Part shown: one piece after another, positions 20,111 to 28,419 of the stretch | Layout of the letters: every line of letters starts with the position of its first letter | Numbering within the stretch: the first letter of the stretch is position 1 | Assembly (NCBI RefSeq): GCF_032681285.1 | Contig: NZ_CP136336.1 | Span: 2,901,001-2,965,000, forward strand | Reading direction: 5' to 3' | Length of the DNA: 64,000 nt | Source: Piscinibacter gummiphilus | GTDB taxonomy: Bacteria; Pseudomonadota; Gammaproteobacteria; Burkholderiales; Burkholderiaceae_C | Position numbers and translations under genes: made by a program | The notes under the pieces: generated by a model | What the model saw: the letters and a program-made list of their open reading frames with translations, nothing else | Told to the model about the DNA's origin: nothing | The model's database searches: none

Positions 20111-20628
20111 GAGGACTCCTTGGAACGCTGGGGTTTGGAAGTGACGGTCACTTTGCCGACCATGCCGGCCTCGAAGTGACCCGGGATCAGGCAGGCGAAC
20201 TGGAAGACACCCGGCTTCGTGAACTGCCAGACGATCTCGCCGCTGGCGCCGGGCTTGACGTGCGCCATGTGCGGCTCGTCGTGTTCCATGCCGGGGTGCT
20301 TCTTCATCATCTCGGCGTGCTTCCTGAGTTCATCGGGCGTGCCGAGCACCATCTCGTGCAGCACCTGGCCCTTGTTGGTGGCGACGAGCCGCACCGTCTC
20401 GCCACGCTCGACGGTGATCTCGGCCGGCGTGAAGCGCATGGTGTCGGCCATCTCCACGCGGATGGTGCGTCGTGCCTTGGCGGGGTCACCCTCGCGGCCG
20501 AAGGCGGTGTCTTCGACCCGGCTGGCGTCGAAGGAGCGCGCCGTGCCGGCGTGCGGGGCGTCGCCGTGGGCGAAGGCGGCTGCCGCGCTGAACGCAGCGG
20601 ACACGAGCATGAGCTTCAAGGTGAACAT
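20107..20628 (-). CDS. Periplasmic cupredoxin-domain protein
   Basis: 173 aa. The signal peptide is followed directly by a His (AFA-HGDAPH). The C-terminal ~115 residues form a cupredoxin: first His in VLHEMVLG (H91), then the loop ACLIPGHFEAGM with C146, H151 and M156, the type-1 copper set. A Met/His-rich insertion (KHAEMMKKHPGMEHDEPHM, ~103-121) could bind more copper. It is transcribed after the multicopper oxidase gene and may pass electrons or copper to or from it. Family assignment strong; partner inferred. Confidence 0.88.
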   Translation of the reverse strand: MFTLKLMLVSAAFSAAAAFAHGDAPHAGTARSFDASRVEDTAFGREGDPAKARRTIRVEMADTMRFTPAEITVERGETVRLVATNKGQVLHEMVLGTPDELRKHAEMMKKHPGMEHDEPHMAHVKPGASGEIVWQFTKPGVFQFACLIPGHFEAGMVGKVTVTSKPQRSKESS

Positions 20629-20645
20629 GGGGCTGTCCTTTCGAA

Positions 20646-22019
20646 TCAATGGTGGCCTTCGTGGCCGCCCGTGGGCTTGCGCACGTCGAGCGTCTTCGCA
20701 TCGGGCTTGGGGGCGTCGGCCCGCGTCGGCGCGGGCACTTCGCCGGTGTACTCGTAGGCCACGCTGCCCTGCGGGTGCTTGAACCAGCCCGGGTCCTTGT
20801 AGCTGCCACGGGCCACGTCGTCGCGCACCTTCACCACGCTGAACATGCCGCCCATCTCCAGCGGGCCGAAGGGGCCGGTGCCGGTCATCATCGGCAGCGT
20901 GTTGTCGGGCAGCGGCATCTCCATCGAGCCCATCTCGGCCATGCCCTTGTCGCCCATCACCATGTAGTCGGGCACGAGCTTGGCGATGCGCTCGGCCACG
21001 CCCTTGTGGTCGACGCCGATCATGTTGGGCACGTCGTGCCCCATCGCGTTCATCGTGTGGTGCGACTTGTGGCAGTGGATGGCCCAGTCGCCAGCGATCG
21101 CATCGAACTCGAAAGCGCGCATCTGGCCCACGGCCACGTCGGTCGTCACCTCGGGCCAGCGTGCCGAGGGCGGCACCCAGCCGCCATCGGTGCCGGTCAC
21201 CACGAAGTGCGGCCCGTGCATGTGGATGGGGTGGTTGGTCATCGTGAGGTTGCCCACCCGCACGCGCACGCGGTCGCCGGTGCGGCACACCAGCGGGTCG
21301 ATGCCGGGGAAGACGCGGCTGTTCCAGGTCCACAGGTTGAAGTCGGTCATCTCGGCCGTCTTCGGCGTGGCAGCGCCGGGCTCGATGTCATAGGCGGCGA
21401 GCAGGAAGACAAAGTCGCGGTCGACGCGCATCTGCCGCACGTCCTTCGGGTGGATGATGAACATGCCCATCATCCCCATCGCCATCTGCGTCATCTCGTC
21501 GGCATGCGGGTGGTACATGTGCGTGCCCGGGCGCAGCAGCGTGAATTCGTAGACGAAGGTCTTGCCGGGTGCGATCTGCGGCTGCGTGAGGCCGCCCACG
21601 CCGTCCATGCCGTTGGGCAGCAGCACGCCGTGCCAGTGCACCGCCGTGTGCTCGGGCAGCTTGTTGGTGACGAAGATGCGCACACGGTCGCCTTCCACGG
21701 CCTCGATGGTCGGCCCCGGGCTCGAACCGTTGTAGCCCCAGAGCTTGGCCTTCATGCCGGGCGCCATCTCGCGCACCACCGGCTCGGCCACGAGGTGGAA
21801 CTCCTTGACGCCGTTGTTCATGCGCCAGGGCAGCGACCAGCCGTTGAGCGTGGCCACCGGGTTGTACGGGCGGCCGTTGGGCGGCACGAGCGGGGGCTGC
21901 ATCGTCGGCGAAGTCTGGTAGACCGCTTCGGGCAATGACGCCGCGCCGACGCGGCTGACCGCGGTGGCGCCGAGCGCCAGGGCGCCGGCGGTGCGGAAGA
22001 AATCTCTGCGTTGAGACAT
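20646..22019 (-). CDS. Tat-exported multicopper oxidase
   Basis: 457 aa with a twin-arginine signal (SQRRDFFRTAGALALG). All four copper-binding motifs are present: HWHG (128-131), YHPHAD (H170, H172), HPIHMHG (H263, H266, H268) and HCHKSHHTMNAM (H315, C316, H317, H321, axial M326). The enzyme should oxidise Cu(I) or organic substrates with reduction of O2 to water in the periplasm. Met-rich stretches (MTQMAMGMMGM and the MGDKGMAEMGSMEM region) are typical of cuprous oxidases. It lies between the TolC-like and cupredoxin genes, 17 bases before the latter. It is shorter than PcoA/CopA-type oxidases. Confidence 0.92.
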   Translation of the reverse strand: MSQRRDFFRTAGALALGATAVSRVGAASLPEAVYQTSPTMQPPLVPPNGRPYNPVATLNGWSLPWRMNNGVKEFHLVAEPVVREMAPGMKAKLWGYNGSSPGPTIEAVEGDRVRIFVTNKLPEHTAVHWHGVLLPNGMDGVGGLTQPQIAPGKTFVYEFTLLRPGTHMYHPHADEMTQMAMGMMGMFIIHPKDVRQMRVDRDFVFLLAAYDIEPGAATPKTAEMTDFNLWTWNSRVFPGIDPLVCRTGDRVRVRVGNLTMTNHPIHMHGPHFVVTGTDGGWVPPSARWPEVTTDVAVGQMRAFEFDAIAGDWAIHCHKSHHTMNAMGHDVPNMIGVDHKGVAERIAKLVPDYMVMGDKGMAEMGSMEMPLPDNTLPMMTGTGPFGPLEMGGMFSVVKVRDDVARGSYKDPGWFKHPQGSVAYEYTGEVPAPTRADAPKPDAKTLDVRKPTGGHEGHH

Positions 22020-22029
22020 GGTCGTTCTC

Positions 22030-23466
22030 TCAGTGGCCGGCCGGCGCTTCGGCGCCGGTAGCCGGTGTCATGGACGAGGCGGCGCTCGCAGCGGGCGAGC
22101 GGCCGGTGAGCGCGGTCTGCAGATTGGTCTCGGCGACCCAGAAGTCGCGCAGGGCCTGCACGTATTCGGTGACGCTCCTCACCTGCTCGCGCGAATCGGC
22201 CAGCAGCTCGAAGACGCCGATGAGCATGCCGTTGTAGCGAAGCAGGTTCTCTTCCGAGATGCGCTTGCGAAGCGGCACCACCTCGTCGCGGTAGTGCCGC
22301 GCGAGCTCATACGCGGTGCGGTAGGCGCCATACGACTCGCGCACCTCCGAGCGGGCGTTGAGCGCCACCTCCGCCGTGCGGTGCACCGCCTGCATGTAGG
22401 CGGCCTCCGCACGCCGGCTGCGCACGCTGCCGAAGTCGAAAAGCGGCAGCTCCAGTTCCAGCTCGTAGCCGTTGGCGCGCGGGCTGTCGGTCTCGCTCTT
22501 GTTCTGGTAGCCCACGTGGAGCGCATTGACGAAGCGCGTGGCGCGGGTGAGCCCGAGCGACTTGGCCGTGGCTTCGGTGCCGCGCTTGGCCATCAGGACG
22601 TCGAGGCGCTTGTCGAGGGCGGTCTGCTCGGCGTCTTTCGGCTCGGTGGGCGCTTCGGGCAGGTCGGGCAGACGCTCGGGCAGCGTGAAGCACAGTTGAT
22701 CGCCCGAGAGGCCGAGCAAGCGCGTGAGCCGCTCGCGGTCGGCCAGGGCCTGCTGCTGCGCACGCGCGAGCCCAGCCGTCGCGTCGGCCTGGAACGACTG
22801 CTCGCGCATCTGCGCCAGCTTGTTGAAGTTGCCCGCGGCGAGCATGCGCCGGGCCAGCTCGCTGGAGGCATCGGCCGCATCCTTCACCTGCTGGAAGTAG
22901 CGCACCAGCTCCTGCGAGGCCACGGCGTTGAAGTAGGCACGGCGGGTGTCCGAGGCCACGCCCACCGCCTCATACGCCGCCTGGAACTGCGACTGCTCGA
23001 ACTGGCGCTGCTGCGCCTTCCGGGCCATCGGCATCGTGACGAGGCTCAGCACGTCGAACATGATCGCGCGCTCGATCTCGACCACGCCGGCGGCGGCGAG
23101 CCGGCCGAAGCTGAACACCGGGTTGCGCATGCGCCCGGCCTGCACGAGGTCGGCCTCGGCCACGCCGAGCTGGCTGAAGCTCGCCTGCAGGCCACGGTTG
23201 TTGAGCAGCGCGAGCTCGACGGCGCCATCGGCGGTGAGCGGTGCCTTGAGAAGCTCCGCCACGCGGGCGCTGACGGTGTCGGCTTGGTCAGGCGAGCGCT
23301 GCAGGCTCACCCGCTGGCCCGTGCGCTCACGCGTCAGCTCGGAGACCGCACCCATGCCGCCATCGGGCGAAAACGAGGCGCAGCCCGCGAGCAAGATCAC
23401 CGCGGCCGAGGCGGCCACGGTGAGGCGGGCCCCTGCGGGCACACGCCGTGGAAGTGTGTGGTTCAT
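22030..23466 (-). CDS. TolC/CusC-family outer-membrane lipoprotein
   Basis: 478 aa. The signal peptide ends in a lipobox (LLAGC, Cys at about 29), so it is a lipoprotein like CusC. Two repeats of the OEP fold are visible, with long helices such as LGVAEADLVQAGRMRNPVF and a second set in the C-terminal half. The family forms the trimeric outer-membrane channel of tripartite efflux systems. No membrane-fusion or RND gene is next to it; here it stands with copper oxidase genes, as seen for some other copper loci. It could pair with a pump encoded elsewhere. Confidence 0.87.
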   Translation of the reverse strand: MNHTLPRRVPAGARLTVAASAAVILLAGCASFSPDGGMGAVSELTRERTGQRVSLQRSPDQADTVSARVAELLKAPLTADGAVELALLNNRGLQASFSQLGVAEADLVQAGRMRNPVFSFGRLAAAGVVEIERAIMFDVLSLVTMPMARKAQQRQFEQSQFQAAYEAVGVASDTRRAYFNAVASQELVRYFQQVKDAADASSELARRMLAAGNFNKLAQMREQSFQADATAGLARAQQQALADRERLTRLLGLSGDQLCFTLPERLPDLPEAPTEPKDAEQTALDKRLDVLMAKRGTEATAKSLGLTRATRFVNALHVGYQNKSETDSPRANGYELELELPLFDFGSVRSRRAEAAYMQAVHRTAEVALNARSEVRESYGAYRTAYELARHYRDEVVPLRKRISEENLLRYNGMLIGVFELLADSREQVRSVTEYVQALRDFWVAETNLQTALTGRSPAASAASSMTPATGAEAPAGH

Positions 23467-23580
23467 GGTGTGGAAGACATCTGAGTCGCCCTCTCGAACC
23501 CCAGTGAGGGATCGGTCGGGCCGTGCCCGTGCGTCGTGCGCACGAGCGCCATCGGGCCTCGCGCGGAGGCCCCCGATGGG

Positions 23581-23982
23581 TCAGATGCTTCGGGGTGGGC
23601 GCTCGGGGCCGCCCGACTGGAACGTGGGCGCCGGCGCGTCGAGGTCGGCGAACTGCGTGGCGCCCACCGTGGCCGGCTCGGGGAGCTGGGGCACGGCGCT
23701 CGGCAACGGGGTGGCCGAGCAGAAGGCCGAGCACATGGTGCACTTGTTGTCGTGGCCGGCGCCATCGTGGTGGGCCTCGCCGGCGCCGGCAGCCTCGCCA
23801 TGATGGGCGTGCGCCGCCTCGGCGCCCGCGTGGTGATGCCCGTGATGCTCAGGGGCGTCGACACGCTGCTCGGCATGGCCCGACGTCCCCATCGGCCCGC
23901 ACAGCATGGCCGCCGCCATGCCCCCGCGCACGGGGAGCAAGGCAACGAGCAAGACGATGAGCCAGAGGCGGAGCTGCTTCAC
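23581..23982 (-). CDS. Small His/Cys-containing exported protein (DUF2946-like), first gene of the copper cluster
   Basis: 133 aa from the GTG at 23982. The hydrophobic N-terminus (LRLWLIVLLVALLPVRGGMA) is a signal or anchor. It is followed by a His-rich stretch (HHGHHHAGAEAAHAHHGEAA) and a C-x-x-C plus Cys (KCTMCSAFCSA), then a Pro-rich end, a layout typical of DUF2946-like proteins found in copper loci. The predicted transcription start of the CueR-type promoter lies 46 bases upstream of this GTG, which favours it over longer in-frame starts. Likely role: periplasmic copper binding. Confidence 0.65.
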   Translation of the reverse strand: MKQLRLWLIVLLVALLPVRGGMAAAMLCGPMGTSGHAEQRVDAPEHHGHHHAGAEAAHAHHGEAAGAGEAHHDGAGHDNKCTMCSAFCSATPLPSAVPQLPEPATVGATQFADLDAPAPTFQSGGPERPPRSI

Positions 23983-24034
23983 GACGGCGAGGTTATCAGA
24001 GGGCCTCGTCACAAGGCATGACGGGATGAGGGGC

Positions 24035-24065
24035 ACTCTAAAGCTTCCCCCCGTGGCAAGGTCAA
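24035..24065 (-). promoter_or_regulatory. CueR-type promoter of the periplasmic copper cluster
   Basis: On the minus strand, TTGACC (24060-24065) and -10 TAGAGT (24035-24040) are separated by exactly 19 bases. The spacer carries ACCTTGC-N7-GGAAGCT, a degenerate CueR dyad (5 of 7 positions symmetric). The -35 overlaps the stop codon of the upstream GST gene, so the copper operon starts inside the end of another operon. Predicted +1 ~24028. Confidence 0.75.
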
Positions 24066-25174
24066 GCCAGGGCAACGCTCAGCCCGCTGCGCACCAGTCG
24101 CGGCGGGCCCTGGTAGTCACGGAAGGCCTGGCCGCCGATGCTGTCGAGCCAGGCGTTGGCCCGCACGCGCTCGCTGCCGGAGAGGCTGACGTAGACGTCG
24201 CGCGCGCGCTGCATCATCCAGAGGCTGTAGGGCCGCACGATGCGCTCGCCCTCCTCGCCTTCGAGCACGAAACGGTGCGAGCCGATCGCGCGCGGAATGC
24301 GCTCGCCCGGGTGGCTCGCGAGCCAGGCTTCGAGGTGGCGGGCACTGTCGGCCAGCACCGGCATCTGCTCGCGCATCTGGCGGCGCAGCACCGGCAGCAG
24401 CGTGGGCGCGATCTCGTCGCCGGGAAGGAAGTCGCCGGCGAGCGGCGCTGTCTGCGTCTCCAGCCGCTGCACCCAGCGCGCCACGTTCGGCGCAAGCCGG
24501 CGCATCAACGCGCCGCTGGCCGGGTCTCGGTACTGGTGGGCGTAGAGCGGGCCGTAGAGGCCGAAGTCGGCGGTCGACGGTCGCGTGCCGAGCGCATACG
24601 GCAGCTGCGAGAAATGGGCATCGAGTTCGGCCAGCAGCGCCTCATATGAACGCTCCACTGCCTGCTGCATCGCCGGTGTGGCCGCGCCCAGCAGCACGGC
24701 GGCCTGGGCGAACGGGCCGGCGCGCTTGGTGCCGATGGCGAGCTGCTCCTCGGGTGTCGCATGCGGCATGCTGAGTTCGCCGAAGGCGCGCATCGCCCAC
24801 TCGCGGTTGTGGTGCCAGCGGTAGTGCATGGCCGGAATCACCAGCCATTCATCGCCATAGAGTTCCAACAGCGCAGCGGCCAGGCGCTGCACGCCGGTGG
24901 CGGGCACCACGGCCGGCCCGCCTTGCCGCGCCTCCAGCGCATCGATGATGTCGGTGCTGTCTTGCAGGGTCTCGCCGCGGTCGCTCGTGACGACCGGGAT
25001 GACGGCGAACCCCACGCGCGGCAGGATCACCTCCTTGTAGACCTCGGCGCTGGCGAGCACCTCCCGGTAGGGGAGCTGCTTCCAGTCGAGATAGGCGCGG
25101 ACCTTGCCGGTGAAGTAACTGATCGGCGAGCCGTAGAGGGTGTAGTGGGGGCTGTCGTAGATGGGGTCAGGCAT
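24062..25174 (-). CDS. Glutathione S-transferase family protein (370 aa)
   Basis: The N-terminal thioredoxin-like domain begins TLYGSPISYFTGKVRAYL and contains VIPVV, with the cis-Pro preceding the GSH-contacting region, and LQDSTDIIDAL. The C-terminal all-helical domain is unusually long; the last ~130 residues extend past the standard GST fold and have their own hydrophobic pattern. The ATG follows the porin stop with no gap (TGAATG), so it is the third gene of the amidohydrolase-porin-GST operon. Likely role: conjugation or isomerisation of a catabolic intermediate. Its stop codon is shared with the -35 of the copper promoter. Confidence 0.82.
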   Translation of the reverse strand: MPDPIYDSPHYTLYGSPISYFTGKVRAYLDWKQLPYREVLASAEVYKEVILPRVGFAVIPVVTSDRGETLQDSTDIIDALEARQGGPAVVPATGVQRLAAALLELYGDEWLVIPAMHYRWHHNREWAMRAFGELSMPHATPEEQLAIGTKRAGPFAQAAVLLGAATPAMQQAVERSYEALLAELDAHFSQLPYALGTRPSTADFGLYGPLYAHQYRDPASGALMRRLAPNVARWVQRLETQTAPLAGDFLPGDEIAPTLLPVLRRQMREQMPVLADSARHLEAWLASHPGERIPRAIGSHRFVLEGEEGERIVRPYSLWMMQRARDVYVSLSGSERVRANAWLDSIGGQAFRDYQGPPRLVRSGLSVALA

Positions 25175-26326
25175 TCAGAAATTGTGCGCGATGCCCGCCT
25201 GGATCGCCCGCGCCGTGCCGCCCGCCACCGGGTTGAAGCCCGAGGAGATGTAGTTGTAGCTCGCGGTGTTCTTGTTCTCGATCTGCACGGCCGTCACGTA
25301 GACCGCGGTGCGCTTGGAGAGGTTGTTGGTCACGCCGAGCGCGATCTGCCGCGAGTCGGCGTTCTCGCGCCCCTTGTCGTCGCGCAGCACATACGAGGCC
25401 TTGAGGGTGTACGTGCTCAGGCCCCAGCTCACGCCGACGAGCGAGTCGGTCACCTCGCGGTCGAGTTCGGTGCCGATGCTGGGCGTGGCCAGCGAGCCAT
25501 AGCGGTCGAGCGTCTGCGAGTGGCGGAAGCCCATGATCTTCACGTTACCCGGCAGTGTGTACCAGGCGCCGAGCGACCACACCATCAGCTTGTTGTCGGA
25601 CGAGACCGTGGGCGCAGTGAGCGCGGTGCCCATGTCGGTGAGCGGCGCATCGGTGCGCGAGATGCCGCCGGCCACCAGCAGCGGCCCGTTGAGGTAGGTG
25701 CTGCCGATGCCCATGAAACGCGGGCCCGTGCCCTCGCCTGCCGCGCCTTGCACATACACCTGCAGCCCGTTCACCCAGCTGCGGGGGATGTGATAGGCCA
25801 CCGAGTTGCTCACCCGCACGAGCGTGGGCAGCGCAAGCGTGCCCTTGTAGATGGGCTGGTGGTTGACCGAGCTGCCCACACCGGCGGTGCCCCACGGGTC
25901 GAAGTACGCGACCGGCGCAAACGGCGGCGTGTAGTCGCGCCCGAAGCGCACTTCGCCCATCGGTGTGAAGAGGCTCACCGTCGCCTTGCGGTTCCAGGTG
26001 AGGCCGCCACCCGTGCTCGAGCCGGTGACGCGGTTGTTGGTGTTGGTGGGCACGCCGTTGCCGGTGTCGCTGCTTGCCTGCGATTCCAGATAGAAGTGCG
26101 CGCGGTAGCCGCCACCCAGGTCTTCGTTGCCGGTGAAGCCGATCTTGGTGACGTAGTTGCCGGCATCGCGCACCTGCCACATGCTGCCGCGCCCTTCCGA
26201 GCGCACGCGGGTCACATTGCCGTCGACACCGCCGAAGATGGTGACGCTCGACTGCGCCGAGGCGCCCACAGCCGCGAGCGCGCCCGCCAAGGCCACGGCC
26301 GCACGGGCCGCGCTTGTGCATTTCAT
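25175..26326 (-). CDS. Gram-negative porin (Omp32/OmpC-like)
   Basis: 383 aa. The signal peptide ends GASAQ; the mature start SSVTIFGGVDGNV is the typical first beta strand of Burkholderiales general porins, and the last residue is Phe (AGIAHNF), the outer-membrane assembly signal. A 16-strand beta barrel is expected, with loop motif FDPWGTAG. It lies 35 bases after the amidohydrolase gene with its own AGGAGACA ribosome-binding site, and abuts the GST gene. It probably admits the substrate of the operon. Confidence 0.9.
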   Translation of the reverse strand: MKCTSAARAAVALAGALAAVGASAQSSVTIFGGVDGNVTRVRSEGRGSMWQVRDAGNYVTKIGFTGNEDLGGGYRAHFYLESQASSDTGNGVPTNTNNRVTGSSTGGGLTWNRKATVSLFTPMGEVRFGRDYTPPFAPVAYFDPWGTAGVGSSVNHQPIYKGTLALPTLVRVSNSVAYHIPRSWVNGLQVYVQGAAGEGTGPRFMGIGSTYLNGPLLVAGGISRTDAPLTDMGTALTAPTVSSDNKLMVWSLGAWYTLPGNVKIMGFRHSQTLDRYGSLATPSIGTELDREVTDSLVGVSWGLSTYTLKASYVLRDDKGRENADSRQIALGVTNNLSKRTAVYVTAVQIENKNTASYNYISSGFNPVAGGTARAIQAGIAHNF

Positions 26327-26361
26327 GTTTGTCTCCTCGATGTTGTGTGTGCGTGCAGCGC

Positions 26362-27510
26362 TCAGGCGGCCTGCATCATGTCTTCGAAGTTCTTCGAATA
26401 GAACTGCGTGCGTGCCTCGTCGGACAACGCCCCCATCGAACGCTCGAAACGGCCGATCGGGTCGTTGGTGCCTTCGGGGTGCGGGTAGTCGCTCGAGAAG
26501 AGGAAGAGCTCGGGCCCCGCATCGGCAATCATGCGACCAACGTCTTCGCTCGGGAACGGCGTGAACTTGAGCGCACGGCGGATCTGCTCCGAGGGCTTGA
26601 GCTTGAACGAGGCAAGCATCGGGTCGCTCTTGGCGAAGATGCCGTGTGCGATGTCGAGGCTGCGCAGGAACTGCGGCACCCAGCCCGCGCCCAGCTCGAT
26701 CACACCGCCACGCAGCGTCGGAAAGCGCTCGAAGACCCCGTCACTCACCATCGACGAGATGAAGAGCTGCGGCGCCATCGGCAGCGCCACCAGGTCGCGG
26801 AAGCGCAGGTTCTCGCCACCGCCATGCACATCGGGCGGGCGTGGGCGGCCGGTCTGGTCGTAGCCCTTGGGCTGGATCGACGCACCTGCACCCACGTGCA
26901 GCATGAAGGGGATGCGCGACTCGCTCAGCTCGCGCCAGATGGGGTCGAGGTCGGGGTGGCCGGGGGCACGCTCGCCGGCGGGCTGGCTCGGAATCCAGAA
27001 GGCACCGCAGCCCATGCGGATGCCTTCGCGGATCTCGCGCAATGCCAGCTCAGGCTCCGAGAGCGACACCTGGCCGACGGCGATCAGGCGCTTGTCGACC
27101 TTGCAGAACTCGGTGATGCCGCGGTTGTGCGCGCGGGCGCCGCCGTAGCGCACCTCCACCTCTTCATGCGAGAGGTACTGCCCACCCGCGAAGGTGGAGA
27201 AGACCAGCTGGCTCGCAAAGCCCAGGTCGTCGAGCGCCTGCGGGCGCTCGGCCGCGGCAATGGCGCCGAGGGCAGCCCAGCCTTTCGGGCCGGCGACGAC
27301 ATTGCTGCTGATCGCTGCGGTCTTCTCGGCGTCTTTCACCCGCTCGACTTGGCGTTGGATGTGCTCGTAGGTGCTGCTGCCGGCCTTGGCGAGGTTGAGC
27401 GGCTTCAAGCGGTCGCGGATGTCGGGGTCGGCATAGGACGAGATCCAGTCCGGCGTTTCCATCAGGTGGCTGTCGGCGTCGTGCATGACGCGCTGGGTGG
27501 CGTAGGGCAT
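26362..27510 (-). CDS. Amidohydrolase-2 family metal-dependent hydrolase/decarboxylase
   Basis: 382 aa from the ATG at 27510, preceded by AGGAG. Family features: N-terminal metal motif in MHDADSHLMETP, a central LHVGAGAS region with metal His, and the C-terminal LFSSDYPHPEGTNDP, where the Asp completes the metal site. Members include ACMSD-type and gamma-resorcylate-type decarboxylases and hydrolases of aromatic catabolism. It is the first gene of the operon with porin and GST and is controlled through the palindrome 30 bases upstream. The exact substrate cannot be read from the sequence. Confidence 0.85.
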   Translation of the reverse strand: MPYATQRVMHDADSHLMETPDWISSYADPDIRDRLKPLNLAKAGSSTYEHIQRQVERVKDAEKTAAISSNVVAGPKGWAALGAIAAAERPQALDDLGFASQLVFSTFAGGQYLSHEEVEVRYGGARAHNRGITEFCKVDKRLIAVGQVSLSEPELALREIREGIRMGCGAFWIPSQPAGERAPGHPDLDPIWRELSESRIPFMLHVGAGASIQPKGYDQTGRPRPPDVHGGGENLRFRDLVALPMAPQLFISSMVSDGVFERFPTLRGGVIELGAGWVPQFLRSLDIAHGIFAKSDPMLASFKLKPSEQIRRALKFTPFPSEDVGRMIADAGPELFLFSSDYPHPEGTNDPIGRFERSMGALSDEARTQFYSKNFEDMMQAA

Positions 27511-27539
27511 TCGTTCTCCTGTCGAGTGAGCGGTCGTCG

Positions 27540-27560
27540 TAGTAGAGAAATTCTCTACTA
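27540..27560 (-). promoter_or_regulatory. Perfect 21-bp palindromic operator upstream of the amidohydrolase operon
   Basis: Ten-base arms TAGTAGAGAA and TTCTCTACTA surround one central A, with no mismatch. The left edge lies 30 bases from the amidohydrolase ATG, where the promoter would be. Length and symmetry fit a dimeric TetR- or IclR-type repressor. A related site lies at 16995-17015. It also faces the small gene at 27690 on the other strand and could affect that too. Confidence 0.75.
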
Positions 27561-27689
27561 GCGGATGCAACCAGCACAAGCGAGGGAATTCCCTTCGGCG
27601 CCCGACACCTGCGTGACAACCCGGTCTGCCCACGGGAATGGCACTTGCCGCACCCCGAGTGCCAAGCACTGCCACAGAGGATTCCAAAG

Positions 27690-27929
27690 ATGTACCTCCG
27701 ATTGCGCAAGCGCAAGAAGCCCCTCCCCACCGACCCGCTGGAGACCGCCCCCGCCGAGGCCACCGTCGAGCCGGCCGCAGGCCCGGGCGAATCGCCCTCC
27801 TCGCCCAGCAGCGACTGGGTGCCCGCGGAGCCCAACGAGGAGACGCCTGGCGCGAGCCACGGCATCAGCACCCCACGCCACCCGAACCGGGGCAAGGCCC
27901 GCGAGTCCGCCCGCGGCTCGCACCGTTGA
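27690..27929 (+). CDS. Small Pro/Glu-rich hypothetical protein, 79 aa
   Basis: I start it at the ATG at 27690, after CAGAGGA; an ATG-like start at 27645 would add 15 residues. The N-terminus is basic (YLRLRKRKKPLP), the middle rich in Pro, Ala, Glu and Ser, and the end basic (NRGKARESARGSHR). It should be disordered. Eighteen bases separate it from the CBS-domain gene in the same direction. No family recognised. Confidence 0.55.
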   Translation: MYLRLRKRKKPLPTDPLETAPAEATVEPAAGPGESPSSPSSDWVPAEPNEETPGASHGISTPRHPNRGKARESARGSHR

Positions 27930-27947
27930 CGGTAGAAAGGACCGGCC

Positions 27948-28400
27948 ATGACCCAAATTGCCGACGTGATGACCCGTGGCGTGCGGACCCTCTCTCCGCA
28001 CGATTCGGTGATCAGCGCCGCGCAGGCGATGGAAGAGATGGACGTCGGCGTGATCCCCGTCTGCGATGGAGACCACCTCGTCGGCATGGTCACCGATCGC
28101 GACATCGTGCTGCGCGCCGTGGCCCACAACCGTGCCAACGACCAGACGCCGCTCAGCCATGTGATGACGGCCGAGCCTTGCTGGTGCTATGAAGACCAGT
28201 CGGTCGACGATGTGATCGAGGCGATGCGGGAAGCCCAGCTGCGCCGCATGCCGGTGGTCGACCGCACACAGCAACTGGTCGGCATCGTCTCGCTCGGAGA
28301 TCTCGCGGTGAAGGCCGACGAAGGCAAGGCCGGCGAAGCACTGGAGCAGATCTCGGAGCCGGCCGCGCCAGCACGCCCGGCGCCTCAGACGACGCGTTGA
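27948..28400 (+). CDS. CBS-domain protein
   Basis: 150 aa made of two CBS motifs: DVMTRGVRTLSPHDSV to MVTDRDIVLRAV, and HVMTAEPCWCYEDQSV to GIVSLGDLAVKA, then a short disordered Pro/Ala tail. Paired CBS motifs form a Bateman module that binds adenine nucleotides. Stand-alone CBS proteins act as energy or redox sensors that modulate enzymes such as thioredoxins or transporters. The gene is preceded by AAGGACC. It converges on the PEP-CTERM gene with 19 bases between the stops. Confidence 0.88.
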   Translation: MTQIADVMTRGVRTLSPHDSVISAAQAMEEMDVGVIPVCDGDHLVGMVTDRDIVLRAVAHNRANDQTPLSHVMTAEPCWCYEDQSVDDVIEAMREAQLRRMPVVDRTQQLVGIVSLGDLAVKADEGKAGEALEQISEPAAPARPAPQTTR

Positions 28401-28419
28401 ACGCTGTCGCCCGTCGCCC

